Shown here one piece after another: positions 7,875 to 14,959 of a DNA stretch of 33,077 nt. Position 1 is the stretch's first letter. Each line of letters opens with the position of its first letter. The notes below the pieces were generated by a model, which ran no database searches, had not been told where the DNA came from, and was given only the letters and a program-made list of their open reading frames with translations. The DNA lies in contig CAPNAV010000011.1 in NCBI GenBank assembly GCA_948663575.1, positions 1 through 33,077 of the forward strand, written 5' to 3'. Source of the DNA: an uncultured Candidatus Saccharibacteria bacterium (lineage in GTDB: Bacteria > Patescibacteriota > Saccharimonadia > Saccharimonadales > Saccharimonadaceae). Made by a program: the position numbers and the translations under genes.

Positions 7875-8291
7875 ATGAAACTGCAGAATGTGGAGAAGTT
7901 TATTGCAAGCAGAAGTGTGGTATTTTTAGGGTCAGTAGATGAAAATGGCACGCCAAATATTAAGGCGATGCTAAAGCCTCGCCAGATTATTGGTCTGAAA
8001 GAATTTTACTTTTCAACGAATACATCAGCATTGCGTACGACGCAATACATGAACAATCCAAAAGCGTGTATTTATTTTTATAAAAAGGGCTTAATTAAAT
8101 ACACCGGCGTGATGTTGCGAGGTACGATGGAGGTGGTAACTGATCAAGAAATTAAGAATTTGTTATGGCAAAACGGAGATACTCGATTCTATAAGTACGG
8201 AGTGACTGATCCGGACTATTGTGTGTTGAAATTTACGGCAGAGAGTGGAAGATGGTACCAAGATTTGAAGACCGAGGAGTTTGAAGTATAG
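7875..8291 (+). CDS. Pyridoxamine 5'-phosphate oxidase-fold protein
   Basis: A 138-residue single-domain protein of the FMN-binding split-barrel superfamily (general-stress-protein-26/PNPOx-like). Typical features are SVVFLGSVDENGTPNIKAML near the N-terminus, KEFYFSTNTSALRTTQYMNNPKACIYFY in the middle (quoted in two overlapping parts of the barrel), and a C-terminal RWYQDL. Members bind FMN, F420 or haem and act as small oxidoreductases; the cofactor here cannot be told. The protein is soluble with no signal peptide. It ends 10 bases from the stop of the convergent beta-lactamase-fold gene, and I see no strong terminator between them. Confidence 0.8.
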   Translation: MKLQNVEKFIASRSVVFLGSVDENGTPNIKAMLKPRQIIGLKEFYFSTNTSALRTTQYMNNPKACIYFYKKGLIKYTGVMLRGTMEVVTDQEIKNLLWQNGDTRFYKYGVTDPDYCVLKFTAESGRWYQDLKTEEFEV

Positions 8292-8301
8292 CTGACAGGT
8301 T

Positions 8302-9306
8302 TTATGATGTGGAAATGGCGGATTCGATTTTTTCGCTGAGCGTAGTAAGTACGGCCGTGTCTGATAGATCGATTGTAAGTATAGCTGCTGTATAGTGGCG
8401 GTTTTTTGTGGAAAATTCTAAAATTGAGACATCAGCGTAAACACTCCATTTTTCTCCATCCCATGCCCAGCCTACCTTATCATAAATAGAGACCTGATCA
8501 CTAAAACCGGATGGCAGGCCTTGCCGCCAGTTGTAGACAGTTTCAGAATCTATAGTTGTAGGAGGTTGATAGAGCATTGAATCGGAGAGTTTTTGCCAAG
8601 ATTGGTCGCTAAGATCGGAATGCTGCCAGACATGTATAAGAAGTTTAGTTAGATCGGAGGCAGTTGAGTATAATCCAAGGTCGGTAGTATTATTTAGCTC
8701 TAGTTCTGTTATGAAAGTCTCGGCATATTGAGATAAGGTGTTATCTGCGCGCATGGGGTCGGCGCAACCATTATATGATTCTCGAATAGCAAGATCTAGG
8801 CACTCCGAAAAAGTGTAATTCCCTGCGCGATAATCAGAGGTGGTAACAAAATATTCGTCTTCATTAATAATGTCAGAATCTATAAGTTGATATCCAGAGT
8901 AGACATAGAATAGCTTATAAATCGAGGCAATGTTAAAGACCTTGTCTGGTTGGTAGCTAGCGGCAATTTGATGATTGTCTAAATCATAAATTACTAAGCC
9001 TACTTCTATTTGGCTATTGTCTAAGGAATTAATCCATTCGTCTATAACAGGCTGAAGGTCGATATATTCAGGAGCACTAGAAGTAGGTTCTGAGATTTCC
9101 GACTCGATAGTCTTGTCCGAAGGCGAGTTTGAGTCGGATGATTTTTTGGAGTGCGTGACGGATATTATTGAAATGATTGTAATTACGACCAAAACAATGA
9201 TAGCTCCAGCAGCCAGTAATATTTTGGCTTGATGAGATGTAGCGGAGAATCGATGACTATTTTTTGGGACGAGCGGCGATGAGTCGTTTGAGGAATTGTT
9301 CGGCAT
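8302..9306 (-). CDS. Membrane-anchored class A beta-lactamase/transpeptidase-fold protein
   Basis: A 334-residue protein with a short cytoplasmic N-terminus, one transmembrane helix (about 29-50), a Ser/Pro/Glu-rich linker (52-80) and a serine beta-lactamase-like domain. The three active-site motifs are visible: S128-I-Y-K131 (SxxK), S177-Y-N179 (SxN) and K277-V-G279 (KTG variant). The domain would face the outside. The class A-like serine hydrolase family includes true beta-lactamases and cell-wall enzymes; the usual ExxxN omega-loop Glu is not evident to me, so peptidoglycan-related activity is as likely as resistance. The start at 9306 has a good site, TGGAGG, and lies 50 bases inside the end of the capA-like gene, so the two are translationally linked. 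Confidence 0.8.
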   Translation of the reverse strand: MPNNSSNDSSPLVPKNSHRFSATSHQAKILLAAGAIIVLVVITIISIISVTHSKKSSDSNSPSDKTIESEISEPTSSAPEYIDLQPVIDEWINSLDNSQIEVGLVIYDLDNHQIAASYQPDKVFNIASIYKLFYVYSGYQLIDSDIINEDEYFVTTSDYRAGNYTFSECLDLAIRESYNGCADPMRADNTLSQYAETFITELELNNTTDLGLYSTASDLTKLLIHVWQHSDLSDQSWQKLSDSMLYQPPTTIDSETVYNWRQGLPSGFSDQVSIYDKVGWAWDGEKWSVYADVSILEFSTKNRHYTAAILTIDLSDTAVLTTLSEKIESAISTS

Positions 9307-10753
9307 TTTTAACCTCCATTAACTGAGTTTGATAAGTGTCATTATAGACAGTGGGTGCTATTTGAGTTTGGATATATTTACCAGCATAGAAGTAATGGAT
9401 CAGGATTAGGCTGCGTGTGGTGCCGGGCCATTCCGATTGGTCGAAGAAGAGGTTGCCGAGACCATAATAAATGGTGCCGTTGCCGTAGAGTTCGTAAGTT
9501 TGTGGTTGGTGGGCGGAGGTGCCAATGACGATGTTGGCGCCAAGATCGATGAGGTGACGGAAGAAGGTGATTTGATTGCCGAAGCCTGGGTATGCAGCAG
9601 CTGAGTCGGCGTAATCACAAGCGGTGTCTTCAGACGTATTGACATATTCACTGCATTCGTTGAATTGGACGTCGACAATGATAAAGTCTCCGCGCTCCTT
9701 GGCGGCTTCGATATCGGCTTTGGCTTTGGCTTCGGTATAGAAATTGGCGCCAGGAGTGCCATCTAGCGTATAACCGCCAGTAGATAAGTTATAGGCTAGG
9801 AGTGTGATACTAGAGTATTTTTGCTGGATAATTAGCGGATCGGCAGCATCGGCGGCGGTTTTACCTCCTCCGACAACGGCGATTCCGAGTGATTCGTATA
9901 AATCAATGGTGTCTTTAGCGGCTTGATCTCCGCAGTCTTGGTTGTGGTTGCCGGTGAGTTCAATAATATTAAAGCCAATATCTGTAATAACATCAATAAG
10001 GTCTGGTTCTGAGCAAATGACACTGGCATTAGCACTGGGAGCATCTTTTATAAACGAGGATTCATTACTGGTATGGATGAGGTCAAATTGACCAAGGAAG
10101 GGAGAGAGCTTACTAGCGAAGGCGGAGGCGTCTTTGGTGGTGTTGTAGCGAGCATTAATTCCGCGAGCAAGGGCGGTGACGCCGGTTTGTGCAAAGCTTA
10201 AGATGGTGTCTTGCGTGGGCGGCACGGCGGTATTGGCAGCTACGACTTTGAGCACTTTCTGGAGGTCAGAGCGACTTTGGCTTTCGAAATGAAAATATTT
10301 AAAGAAGGCGCCAGAATTGAGTGTTTGTAGATAGTAATTATTATCGATGGCGAGAAGTTTAATATCGGGAGTGAGGTCCCGGATTGAGATTAGATCCATC
10401 TTAGCGGCGTCCGCCTCGGATACGGAAATAGTCGGATCATAAAAATTAGTAGTGGCAATCAGGATGTCATATAATAATGAGTTGGTAGTATCTTCGATAG
10501 TAGTAGACGAGGTGATAGCGGAAATGGTGACATCGCGGGAAAGACTAATGTTGTCACAGATGTTATTGATGAAATTGCGATCCACCTCAGTCATAGAGTC
10601 ATCAAAAACTATTTGGCCATCGCGACGAAAGGCGCCGGTTCGTGTGAAAAATTGAATGCTAATGACCGTGACTATAGCAGTGATAGTGAGTACGAGCCCA
10701 AGAATAGTGAGATGAGTACGTAGTTTTGCTTTGTCTTTTACCTCTTCATGCAT
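9257..10753 (-). CDS. CapA-like poly-gamma-glutamate/capsule protein, metallophosphatase fold
   Basis: A 498-residue protein. The N-terminal hydrophobic helix (about 14-36) makes it a membrane-anchored outward-facing protein. Residues about 225-470 match the PGA_cap/CapA domain (calcineurin-like fold). The conserved blocks are LIHTSNESSF, VICSEPDLIDVITDIGFNIIELTGNHNQDCG, GGKTAADA, and later VIGTSAHQPQTYELYGNGTIYYGLGNLFFDQ, where GNHN and the HxPQ segment carry metal ligands. CapA proteins act in capsule or poly-glutamate export or in cell-wall-linked phosphatase roles. The N-terminal 200 residues are an extra region I do not recognise. The start is 6 bases after TGCTACAAT, so the mRNA is likely leaderless. 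The gene overlaps the beta-lactamase-fold gene downstream. Confidence 0.85.
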   Translation of the reverse strand: MHEEVKDKAKLRTHLTILGLVLTITAIVTVISIQFFTRTGAFRRDGQIVFDDSMTEVDRNFINNICDNISLSRDVTISAITSSTTIEDTTNSLLYDILIATTNFYDPTISVSEADAAKMDLISIRDLTPDIKLLAIDNNYYLQTLNSGAFFKYFHFESQSRSDLQKVLKVVAANTAVPPTQDTILSFAQTGVTALARGINARYNTTKDASAFASKLSPFLGQFDLIHTSNESSFIKDAPSANASVICSEPDLIDVITDIGFNIIELTGNHNQDCGDQAAKDTIDLYESLGIAVVGGGKTAADAADPLIIQQKYSSITLLAYNLSTGGYTLDGTPGANFYTEAKAKADIEAAKERGDFIIVDVQFNECSEYVNTSEDTACDYADSAAAYPGFGNQITFFRHLIDLGANIVIGTSAHQPQTYELYGNGTIYYGLGNLFFDQSEWPGTTRSLILIHYFYAGKYIQTQIAPTVYNDTYQTQLMEVKNAEQFLKRLIAARPKK

Positions 10754-10759
10754 GATTTT

Positions 10760-10768
10760 ATTGTAGCA
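10760..10768 (-). promoter_or_regulatory. Extended -10 promoter of the capA-like gene
   Basis: Minus strand TTATGCTACAAT with the hexamer at 10760-10765, 6 bases before the ATG at 10753. The predicted transcript starts at or next to the start codon. The -35 region (TTATAT at 17 bases) is weak. Confidence 0.65.
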
Positions 10769-10774
10769 TAAATG

Positions 10775-10803
10775 TTGTGAAAATATAATGGACGTGCTAA
10801 AAT
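10775..10803 (+). promoter_or_regulatory. Promoter of the Na+/Ca2+ exchanger gene
   Basis: -35 TTGTGA (10775-10780), 17-base spacer, -10 TAAAAT (10798-10803) with a TG extension. It diverges from the capA-like promoter, whose spacer it overlaps. The leader of about 28 bases is A/T-only near the start and has no Shine-Dalgarno sequence. Confidence 0.7.
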
Positions 10804-10837
10804 AAACAAGATATTGATTAAAAATAAAAATTAAATT

Positions 10838-11800
10838 ATGGATATTTTATTAAATATAGTTGTATTGGTGGTGGGGTTTGCGCTTTTGATTAAAGGTGCA
10901 GATATTTTTGTGGACGGAGCATCGAGCACGGCGCAGAATTTTAAAGTGTCAAAAATGTTAATCGGATTGACGATTGTGGCTTTTGGAACGAGTGCGCCAG
11001 AATTAGCGGTCTCGATCTCAGCTTTGGCGTCTGGTAGTACTGATATGGTATTGGGTAACGTGATGGGCAGTTGTATCTTGAATATCCTTTTGATTCTGGG
11101 AATTGCGGCACTGATTCGGCCAATAAAGATAAAGAGTAATACGGTTAAGAAGGAATTGCCTCTATGTTTATTAATTTCCACGTTGCTCGCGGTACTATTT
11201 TTGGATGTGAGTTTAGCCGGCGGAACGGTGAATCAGATTACACGTTCAGATGGGATTGTGGTGCTACTATTCTTTACGGTATTCTTGTATTATTTGATTA
11301 CATTGGCACGACAAAAGGGTGAGAAAAAGGAGAAAGAAGAGAAACCAAAATTTAAGCTGGGGAAATCTTTGTTATTTGTTGCGTTAGGTATGGCTGGCAT
11401 CATCGTAGGTAGTGAAATGGTGGTGAATGGAGCAACGATTCTAGCTACTACGATGGGTATTAGTGAGAGAGTGATAGCATTGACGGTGGTGGCATTTGGT
11501 ACTTCCCTGCCAGAGCTAGTGACGACAGTTGTGGCAGCGAGACGAGGAGAGCAGGACCTTGCTGTTGGTAACATTATTGGTAGCAATATCTTTAATATTT
11601 GTATTGTTCTGGGCATACCAGTAGTGCTATTTGGGACTATTACACCAAGTAGTTTTCAAATGGTCGATGTGATAATGCTTGTGGCGTCAGCGGCATTGCT
11701 ATTTGTCTTTTCCGTGCCAACGAGGAGAATTATGCGCTGGGAGGGGGCGTTGATGATTGCGCTATTTGTGGCTTATTATAGTGTTATTATGCTCACGTAG
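10838..11800 (+). CDS. Calcium/sodium antiporter (CaCA family, YrbG-like)
   Basis: A 320-residue inner-membrane exchanger with about ten transmembrane helices in two inverted halves. Each half carries the alpha-repeat: GTSAPELA (50-57) with VLGNVMGSCILN, and GTSLPELV (about 222-229) with AVGNIIGSNIFN. The Glu and Asn residues that bind Na+ and Ca2+ are intact. A charged cytoplasmic loop (about residues 153-170, KGEKKEKEEKPK) joins the halves. Length matches YrbG and archaeal NCX proteins. It exports Ca2+ or another divalent cation in exchange for Na+ or H+. It stands alone on the plus strand and ends 3 bases from the stop of the convergent sortase gene. Confidence 0.93.
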   Translation: MDILLNIVVLVVGFALLIKGADIFVDGASSTAQNFKVSKMLIGLTIVAFGTSAPELAVSISALASGSTDMVLGNVMGSCILNILLILGIAALIRPIKIKSNTVKKELPLCLLISTLLAVLFLDVSLAGGTVNQITRSDGIVVLLFFTVFLYYLITLARQKGEKKEKEEKPKFKLGKSLLFVALGMAGIIVGSEMVVNGATILATTMGISERVIALTVVAFGTSLPELVTTVVAARRGEQDLAVGNIIGSNIFNICIVLGIPVVLFGTITPSSFQMVDVIMLVASAALLFVFSVPTRRIMRWEGALMIALFVAYYSVIMLT

Positions 11801-11803
11801 TTA

Positions 11804-12400
11804 TTATTCGCTGAGCATGGCGGTAACTATAAAGCGGTGAGTGGCATCTTGGTCGGGTAAGGGGGTGCCAGCACAAGTCATGATGATAAGTGTTTTTTGA
11901 TTAGCGTCGGCAAGGATTTCGCTCATGCTGATATCGGATTTTGCAAGTGTCTCGGTTGATGTAATAATATAATGCTCATTGTTATAGATAATGCTTTGGC
12001 CGGGCTCAACTTTATGGAGGTTTTTGAAGACGGTAGAAGAGTGTCCAATGAGTAAGATTTTATTGTCAAATTGATTATAAAAGCCAGCAATAGTAGTAGG
12101 AGTCTCAAGTTGGCGGTCGACTAGCTCGACAGAAGAGACTGGTGTTTTAAGATTAATTGAACTAATTTCAAGAGTGGGATAGTTAAGAGCGTCGACTGAC
12201 GGAATAGGCTGGAGACCGATGAAAATATAGATTGGCAACGTAACCATAAAGAATGCGCTCGTTACTACGCGGATAGTGCGACTAGACCAACGAAAAGGAT
12301 TAAAATTTGTTGATATTGATTTAAAACTTGGCCGTATTTTTTTGCAAAGCCGGAAAAAATAGCCTTGCCAAAAACGGCGTAATTTACATGAACCTTCCAT
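11804..12400 (-). CDS. Sortase family transpeptidase
   Basis: A 198-residue protein. A basic cytoplasmic N-terminus (1-41) precedes one transmembrane helix (about 43-63), and the extracellular sortase barrel runs to the end. The catalytic triad is visible: H120 in LLIGHSS, C176 in IIMTCAG (TLxTC-like), and R189 in HRFIV. The protein is small, with no C-terminal extension, so the class (D, E or F) is uncertain. Sortases cut an LPXTG-type signal and join the protein to the cell wall or build pili. No substrate with such a signal is encoded in this window. A TGCTACAAT box ends 8 bases before the ATG, so the leader is absent or nearly so. This is the first of two sortases here. Confidence 0.88.
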   Translation of the reverse strand: MEGSCKLRRFWQGYFFRLCKKIRPSFKSISTNFNPFRWSSRTIRVVTSAFFMVTLPIYIFIGLQPIPSVDALNYPTLEISSINLKTPVSSVELVDRQLETPTTIAGFYNQFDNKILLIGHSSTVFKNLHKVEPGQSIIYNNEHYIITSTETLAKSDISMSEILADANQKTLIIMTCAGTPLPDQDATHRFIVTAMLSE

Positions 12401-12408
12401 TTGTATCT

Positions 12409-12417
12409 ATTGTAGCA
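12409..12417 (-). promoter_or_regulatory. Extended -10 promoter of the sortase gene
   Basis: Minus strand TTATGCTACAAT, hexamer at 12409-12414, 8 bases before the ATG at 12400. It matches the boxes of the capA-like, NERD, HATPase-like and 32234-32953 genes. No convincing -35. Confidence 0.55.
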
Positions 12418-12481
12418 TAAGGGGGATGAAAATGCTGATGTTTTGCTTGTAAAATATACAACAACTTCCACAAAGTTTAGT

Positions 12482-12859
12482 TTATCGGTCAGCTAGTGGC
12501 TGACTTTTAGCGCTACTATTTGAGTGATTAAATAAAATTGTAATAGTGGTACCGAAACCAATACGGGATTTGACGGTAATATGATCGCTACTAAGCAATG
12601 AACACAAGGTTTTGGATAGTACGGTTTGGCTATCGGAAATGATGATAGCGTCTTTTTGGACGGTAATCTTTATATCACCACGATCAGAATTTTTGATAAC
12701 AGAATCAAGATGTTTTTCAAGGTCGGCCTGGAGCGCTTTGGGTTCATCTATAGTCTGGGTGGAATCACGAAAGTCTAAATTTAAACTGACTCCTCCCTTT
12801 TCGGCGAGCGGCAGATATTTATTATATACTTCGTTAATTATGAGCGATAAACGGAACAT
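12482..12859 (-). CDS. Small orphan HATPase (GHKL)-like protein
   Basis: A 125-residue protein that looks like the catalytic ATP-binding domain of a histidine kinase standing alone. Pattern: EKHLDSVIKNSDRGDIKITV (N-box-like, N57), IIISDSQ where a D-x-G-x-G box would be (D76 kept, glycines missing), and VKSRIGFGTTITILF, which matches the closing GxGT strand. The ATP-lid glycines are absent and the lid is very short. It may therefore not bind ATP normally and could serve as a binding module, like an anti-sigma or a partner for a kinase-less sensor such as the protein at 5410-6762. No dimerisation/phospho-acceptor helix pair is evident beyond the N-terminal 20 residues. The promoter box is 6 bases before the ATG. 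The sortase gene follows 81 bases downstream. Confidence 0.5.
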   Translation of the reverse strand: MFRLSLIINEVYNKYLPLAEKGGVSLNLDFRDSTQTIDEPKALQADLEKHLDSVIKNSDRGDIKITVQKDAIIISDSQTVLSKTLCSLLSSDHITVKSRIGFGTTITILFNHSNSSAKSQPLADR

Positions 12860-12865
12860 GCTTAA

Positions 12866-12874
12866 ATTATAGCA
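12866..12874 (-). promoter_or_regulatory. Extended -10 promoter of the HATPase-like gene
   Basis: Minus strand TTATGCTATAAT, a perfect extended -10 with the hexamer at 12866-12871, 6 bases before the ATG at 12859. It predicts a leaderless mRNA. Confidence 0.7.
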
Positions 12875-12901
12875 TAATCTTATTAGCCATCGCTAGTGTT
12901 A

Positions 12902-13507
12902 TTATAGATTAGTACGATTTTCGAGGGCGGCAGAAAGGGTGATTTGGTCGGCATATGAAAGATCTACGCCGAGTGGTAATCCGCGGGCCAGACGAGTGAC
13001 TTTGACGGCTGGATATTCTTCGTGAAGCATCTTTTGGAGCAAAAGTGCGGTTGATTCACCTTCAACGGAGGGGTTGGTAGCGATAATAATTTCTTTAACG
13101 CTGTCAGGGGCGATTCGCTTCAAAAGTTCTTTAATATGCAGCTGGTCAGGTGTGATTCCGTCGATTGGCGAAATGGCTCCGCCTAGGACGTGATAAGTGC
13201 CTTTGAATTGTTTAGTTTGCTCAATGGCATAAATATCTAATGGTTCTTCGACAACTAAAATAGTGGATTTGTCGCGATTTGGGTCGGCATAAAACTCTGA
13301 GACGTCGTCGTCGATATCGATAAGCGCAAAAGTTATGGGGCAGTTTTTGACGTTTTCATGGAGACTGGCTAGAGATATGGCAATGTCCTTGCTAATGCGC
13401 GGGCTATTTTTGAATAAGAAATAAGCGTATCGTTCGGCGGTTCTGGCGCCAACGCCGGGTAGATGACCGAGAGCTTCAATGGCATCTTGCAGAGCTTGAG
13501 GTAACAT
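12902..13507 (-). CDS. recR: Recombination mediator RecR, zinc-finger cysteines lost
   Basis: A 201-residue RecR, the partner of RecO/RecF that helps load RecA at gaps. The N-terminal helix-hairpin-helix is clear (LGHLPGVGARTAERYAYFL). The TOPRIM domain follows (TILVVEEPLDIYAIE, FKGTYHVLGGAISPIDG, IIIATNPSVEGESTALLL), and the C-terminal Walker-B-like part ends in RLARGLPLGVDLSYAD. The zinc finger that normally has four Cys between these (about residues 55-80) keeps only C56; the other positions read I, S and Y, although the ADPNRD stretch remains. Length is normal. The start ATG is at 13507, with a GGAAAG ribosome-binding site inside a hairpin. It lies downstream of the rpsI operon, separated by 235 bases. 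Confidence 0.93.
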   Translation of the reverse strand: MLPQALQDAIEALGHLPGVGARTAERYAYFLFKNSPRISKDIAISLASLHENVKNCPITFALIDIDDDVSEFYADPNRDKSTILVVEEPLDIYAIEQTKQFKGTYHVLGGAISPIDGITPDQLHIKELLKRIAPDSVKEIIIATNPSVEGESTALLLQKMLHEEYPAVKVTRLARGLPLGVDLSYADQITLSAALENRTNL

Positions 13508-13690
13508 AGTAATAGTGAGGCTTTCCTTTGGAAAGTAAGAGCCTCAACGAAAAGAAGCTAGAATAATTTACTTTTGAAAGCATAATTTTCAAAAATAAAT
13601 GATCTAGTATCTTTTTATATCATTAAGACTTTAAAATACTTACCTAAATAATCATTATTTTTAATATCTCTATTGAGTTAAATTAAGCGC
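13508..13690 (-). promoter_or_regulatory. recR upstream region with inverted repeats
   Basis: This 183-base stretch has no gene. On the minus strand a possible extended -10, TGATATAAA (hexamer 13614-13619), would give a leader of about 100 bases. An inverted repeat, TTTTGAAA (13572-13579) with TTTCAAAA (13587-13594), lies in it. Just before the start, GAGGC...TTTCC AAA GGAAA-GCCTC (about 13516-13544) can form a hairpin whose 3' arm holds the GGAAAG ribosome-binding site. The assignments are by eye. Confidence 0.35.
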
Positions 13691-13730
13691 GTGTTTTATG
13701 TCTGAGGCGAGCACCCCAGACATAAAACAT
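13691..13730. other. Long perfect hairpin after rpsI
   Basis: Thirteen bases, TGTTTTATGTCTG (13692-13704), pair perfectly with 13717-13729 around a 12-base loop that can pair further (GGC with GCC-like inner pairs). It starts 13 bases after the rpsI stop on the minus strand, so it is probably the 3' end structure of the infA-to-rpsI transcript. The sequence beyond it is not T-rich, so a classical intrinsic terminator is not certain. Confidence 0.6.
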
Positions 13731-13742
13731 TTCGAATCGTCT

Positions 13743-14144
13743 TTAGCGCTTTGAGAACTGCTCTTTCTTACGAGCGGATCGCAAACCGTATTTCTTGCGT
13801 TCTTTTTCGCGTGGATCACGTTTCAAGAATCCAGCTTTCTTGAGAACTGGGCGCAAATCGGCCATTTCAGTGGTTAGAGCCTTACTGAGAGCGAGTTTAA
13901 TTGCGTCAACTTGGCCGGCAAGACCGCCACCTGCAACTCGAATAGAAACGTCGTATTCGTTTTGCTTTTCGGCGAGAGCAAGCGGATCAGTGATTTCTGC
14001 TAGCATGCCTTTGTTGCCGGATAGATATTCAAGTGCGGGTTTGTCATTAATAGTAATGTTTCCTTTGCCCTTGTAGAGACGAACACGTGCGGTGGCAGCC
14101 TTGCGGCGGCCGAGGCCGTAAATATAAGTGTCTTTTGTAGCCAT
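13743..14144 (-). CDS. rpsI: 30S ribosomal protein S9 (uS9)
   Basis: 133 residues, full length. The N-terminus YIYGLGRRKAATARVRLYKG and the C-terminus ending KKEQFSKR are diagnostic; the last residues reach the P-site tRNA in the small subunit. It is the last gene of the infA operon, following rplM as in nearly all bacteria. Its ATG overlaps the rplM stop by one base (TAATG), which points to coupled translation. A large hairpin follows the stop. Confidence 0.98.
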   Translation of the reverse strand: MATKDTYIYGLGRRKAATARVRLYKGKGNITINDKPALEYLSGNKGMLAEITDPLALAEKQNEYDVSIRVAGGGLAGQVDAIKLALSKALTTEMADLRPVLKKAGFLKRDPREKERKKYGLRSARKKEQFSKR

Positions 14145-14581
14145 TATTTAATCTCCTTTGGATTTTGGGCGGTATGAGCGTGTTCTGCACCGTCAAAGAC
14201 GCGTAGGCGTGCTAAGCGATCGGCGGCGAGCTTATTCTTTGGAATCATACCTTTAACAGCATGTTCGATGGCGACTTTAGGATTCTTCTCGATAACTTCT
14301 TCGAGTTTAAGCTCGGTGAGACCGCCTGGGAATCCACTATGGCGATAATACATTTTATCGACCATTTTATTGCCAGTAACTTGGATGTTTTTAGCATTAA
14401 CGACAACAACATAGTCTCCATTATCGACATGTGGAGTGAATGTTACCTTGCTTTTACCTGTAAGTTTGTCAGCGATAACAACAGCTAGTTTGCCAAGAGG
14501 CATACTGCTGGCATCAATTAGCCACCATTCGCGATTTATATCGGAACCTTTTTGGCTATAAGTTTTTGGAACAGCTTTCAT
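14144..14581 (-). CDS. rplM: 50S ribosomal protein L13 (uL13)
   Basis: 145 residues, normal length. Recognised by REWWLIDASSMPLGKLAVVIA, FTPHVDNGDYVVVVNA and MYYRHSGFPGG. L13 binds 23S rRNA early in large-subunit assembly. In many genomes rplM-rpsI is a separate operon; here the pair follows rplQ directly with no gap, so it belongs to the rpoA operon. The start is the ATG right after the rplQ stop, and the ribosome-binding site GAGGGG lies within rplQ. Confidence 0.98.
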   Translation of the reverse strand: MKAVPKTYSQKGSDINREWWLIDASSMPLGKLAVVIADKLTGKSKVTFTPHVDNGDYVVVVNAKNIQVTGNKMVDKMYYRHSGFPGGLTELKLEEVIEKNPKVAIEHAVKGMIPKNKLAADRLARLRVFDGAEHAHTAQNPKEIK

Positions 14582-14959
14582 TTATTTCCCCTCCTTAAAT
14601 TCGATGTTATCGACAAAACTAATGGTAGCCATTTCGGTATTGTCTCCGCGACGGAAGCCGGCGCGTTCAATACGAAGATAGCCAGAATCGCGTTTGATTT
14701 GTGGTGCGATTTGATCCATAAGTAGTCCAGCAACTTTTTCGCTATCTAGTCGAGAGATTAGGATGCGACGGTTGGCTAGGCCACCTTTTTTGGCAATAGT
14801 AATTAATTTTTCGGCGTCACGGCGAATTTCCTTAGCTTTGGCAAGCGTGGTAGTAATCGACGTGTTCTCGAAAAGCGCTTTGATCAGCCCACGTTTCAGC
14901 GCCAGTCGCTGATCGGTCTCACGACCGAACTTGCGACCTTTGTATCCATGACGATGCAT
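14582..14959 (-). CDS. rplQ: 50S ribosomal protein L17 (bL17)
   Basis: 125 residues. The family start MHRHGYKGRKFGRETDQR and the end of the domain, SGYLRIERAGFRRGDNTEMATISFV, are clear. L17 sits near the peptide exit tunnel rim in the large subunit. Its ATG overlaps the rpoA stop by one base (TAATG). It keeps the common rpoA-rplQ order, followed here by rplM-rpsI. Confidence 0.98.
   Translation of the reverse strand: MHRHGYKGRKFGRETDQRLALKRGLIKALFENTSITTTLAKAKEIRRDAEKLITIAKKGGLANRRILISRLDSEKVAGLLMDQIAPQIKRDSGYLRIERAGFRRGDNTEMATISFVDNIEFKEGK

Noticed and set aside
11789..11818. Inverted repeat ATGCTCA/TGAGCAT between the exchanger and sortase stops
   Set aside because: The loop is 16 bases and no T-run follows on either strand, so a terminator is not supported; it may be chance.
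13690..13742. tRNA-like T-loop (TTCGAATC) near 13731
   Set aside because: The bases around it do not give acceptor, D or anticodon stems. The stable hairpin next to it explains the structure.
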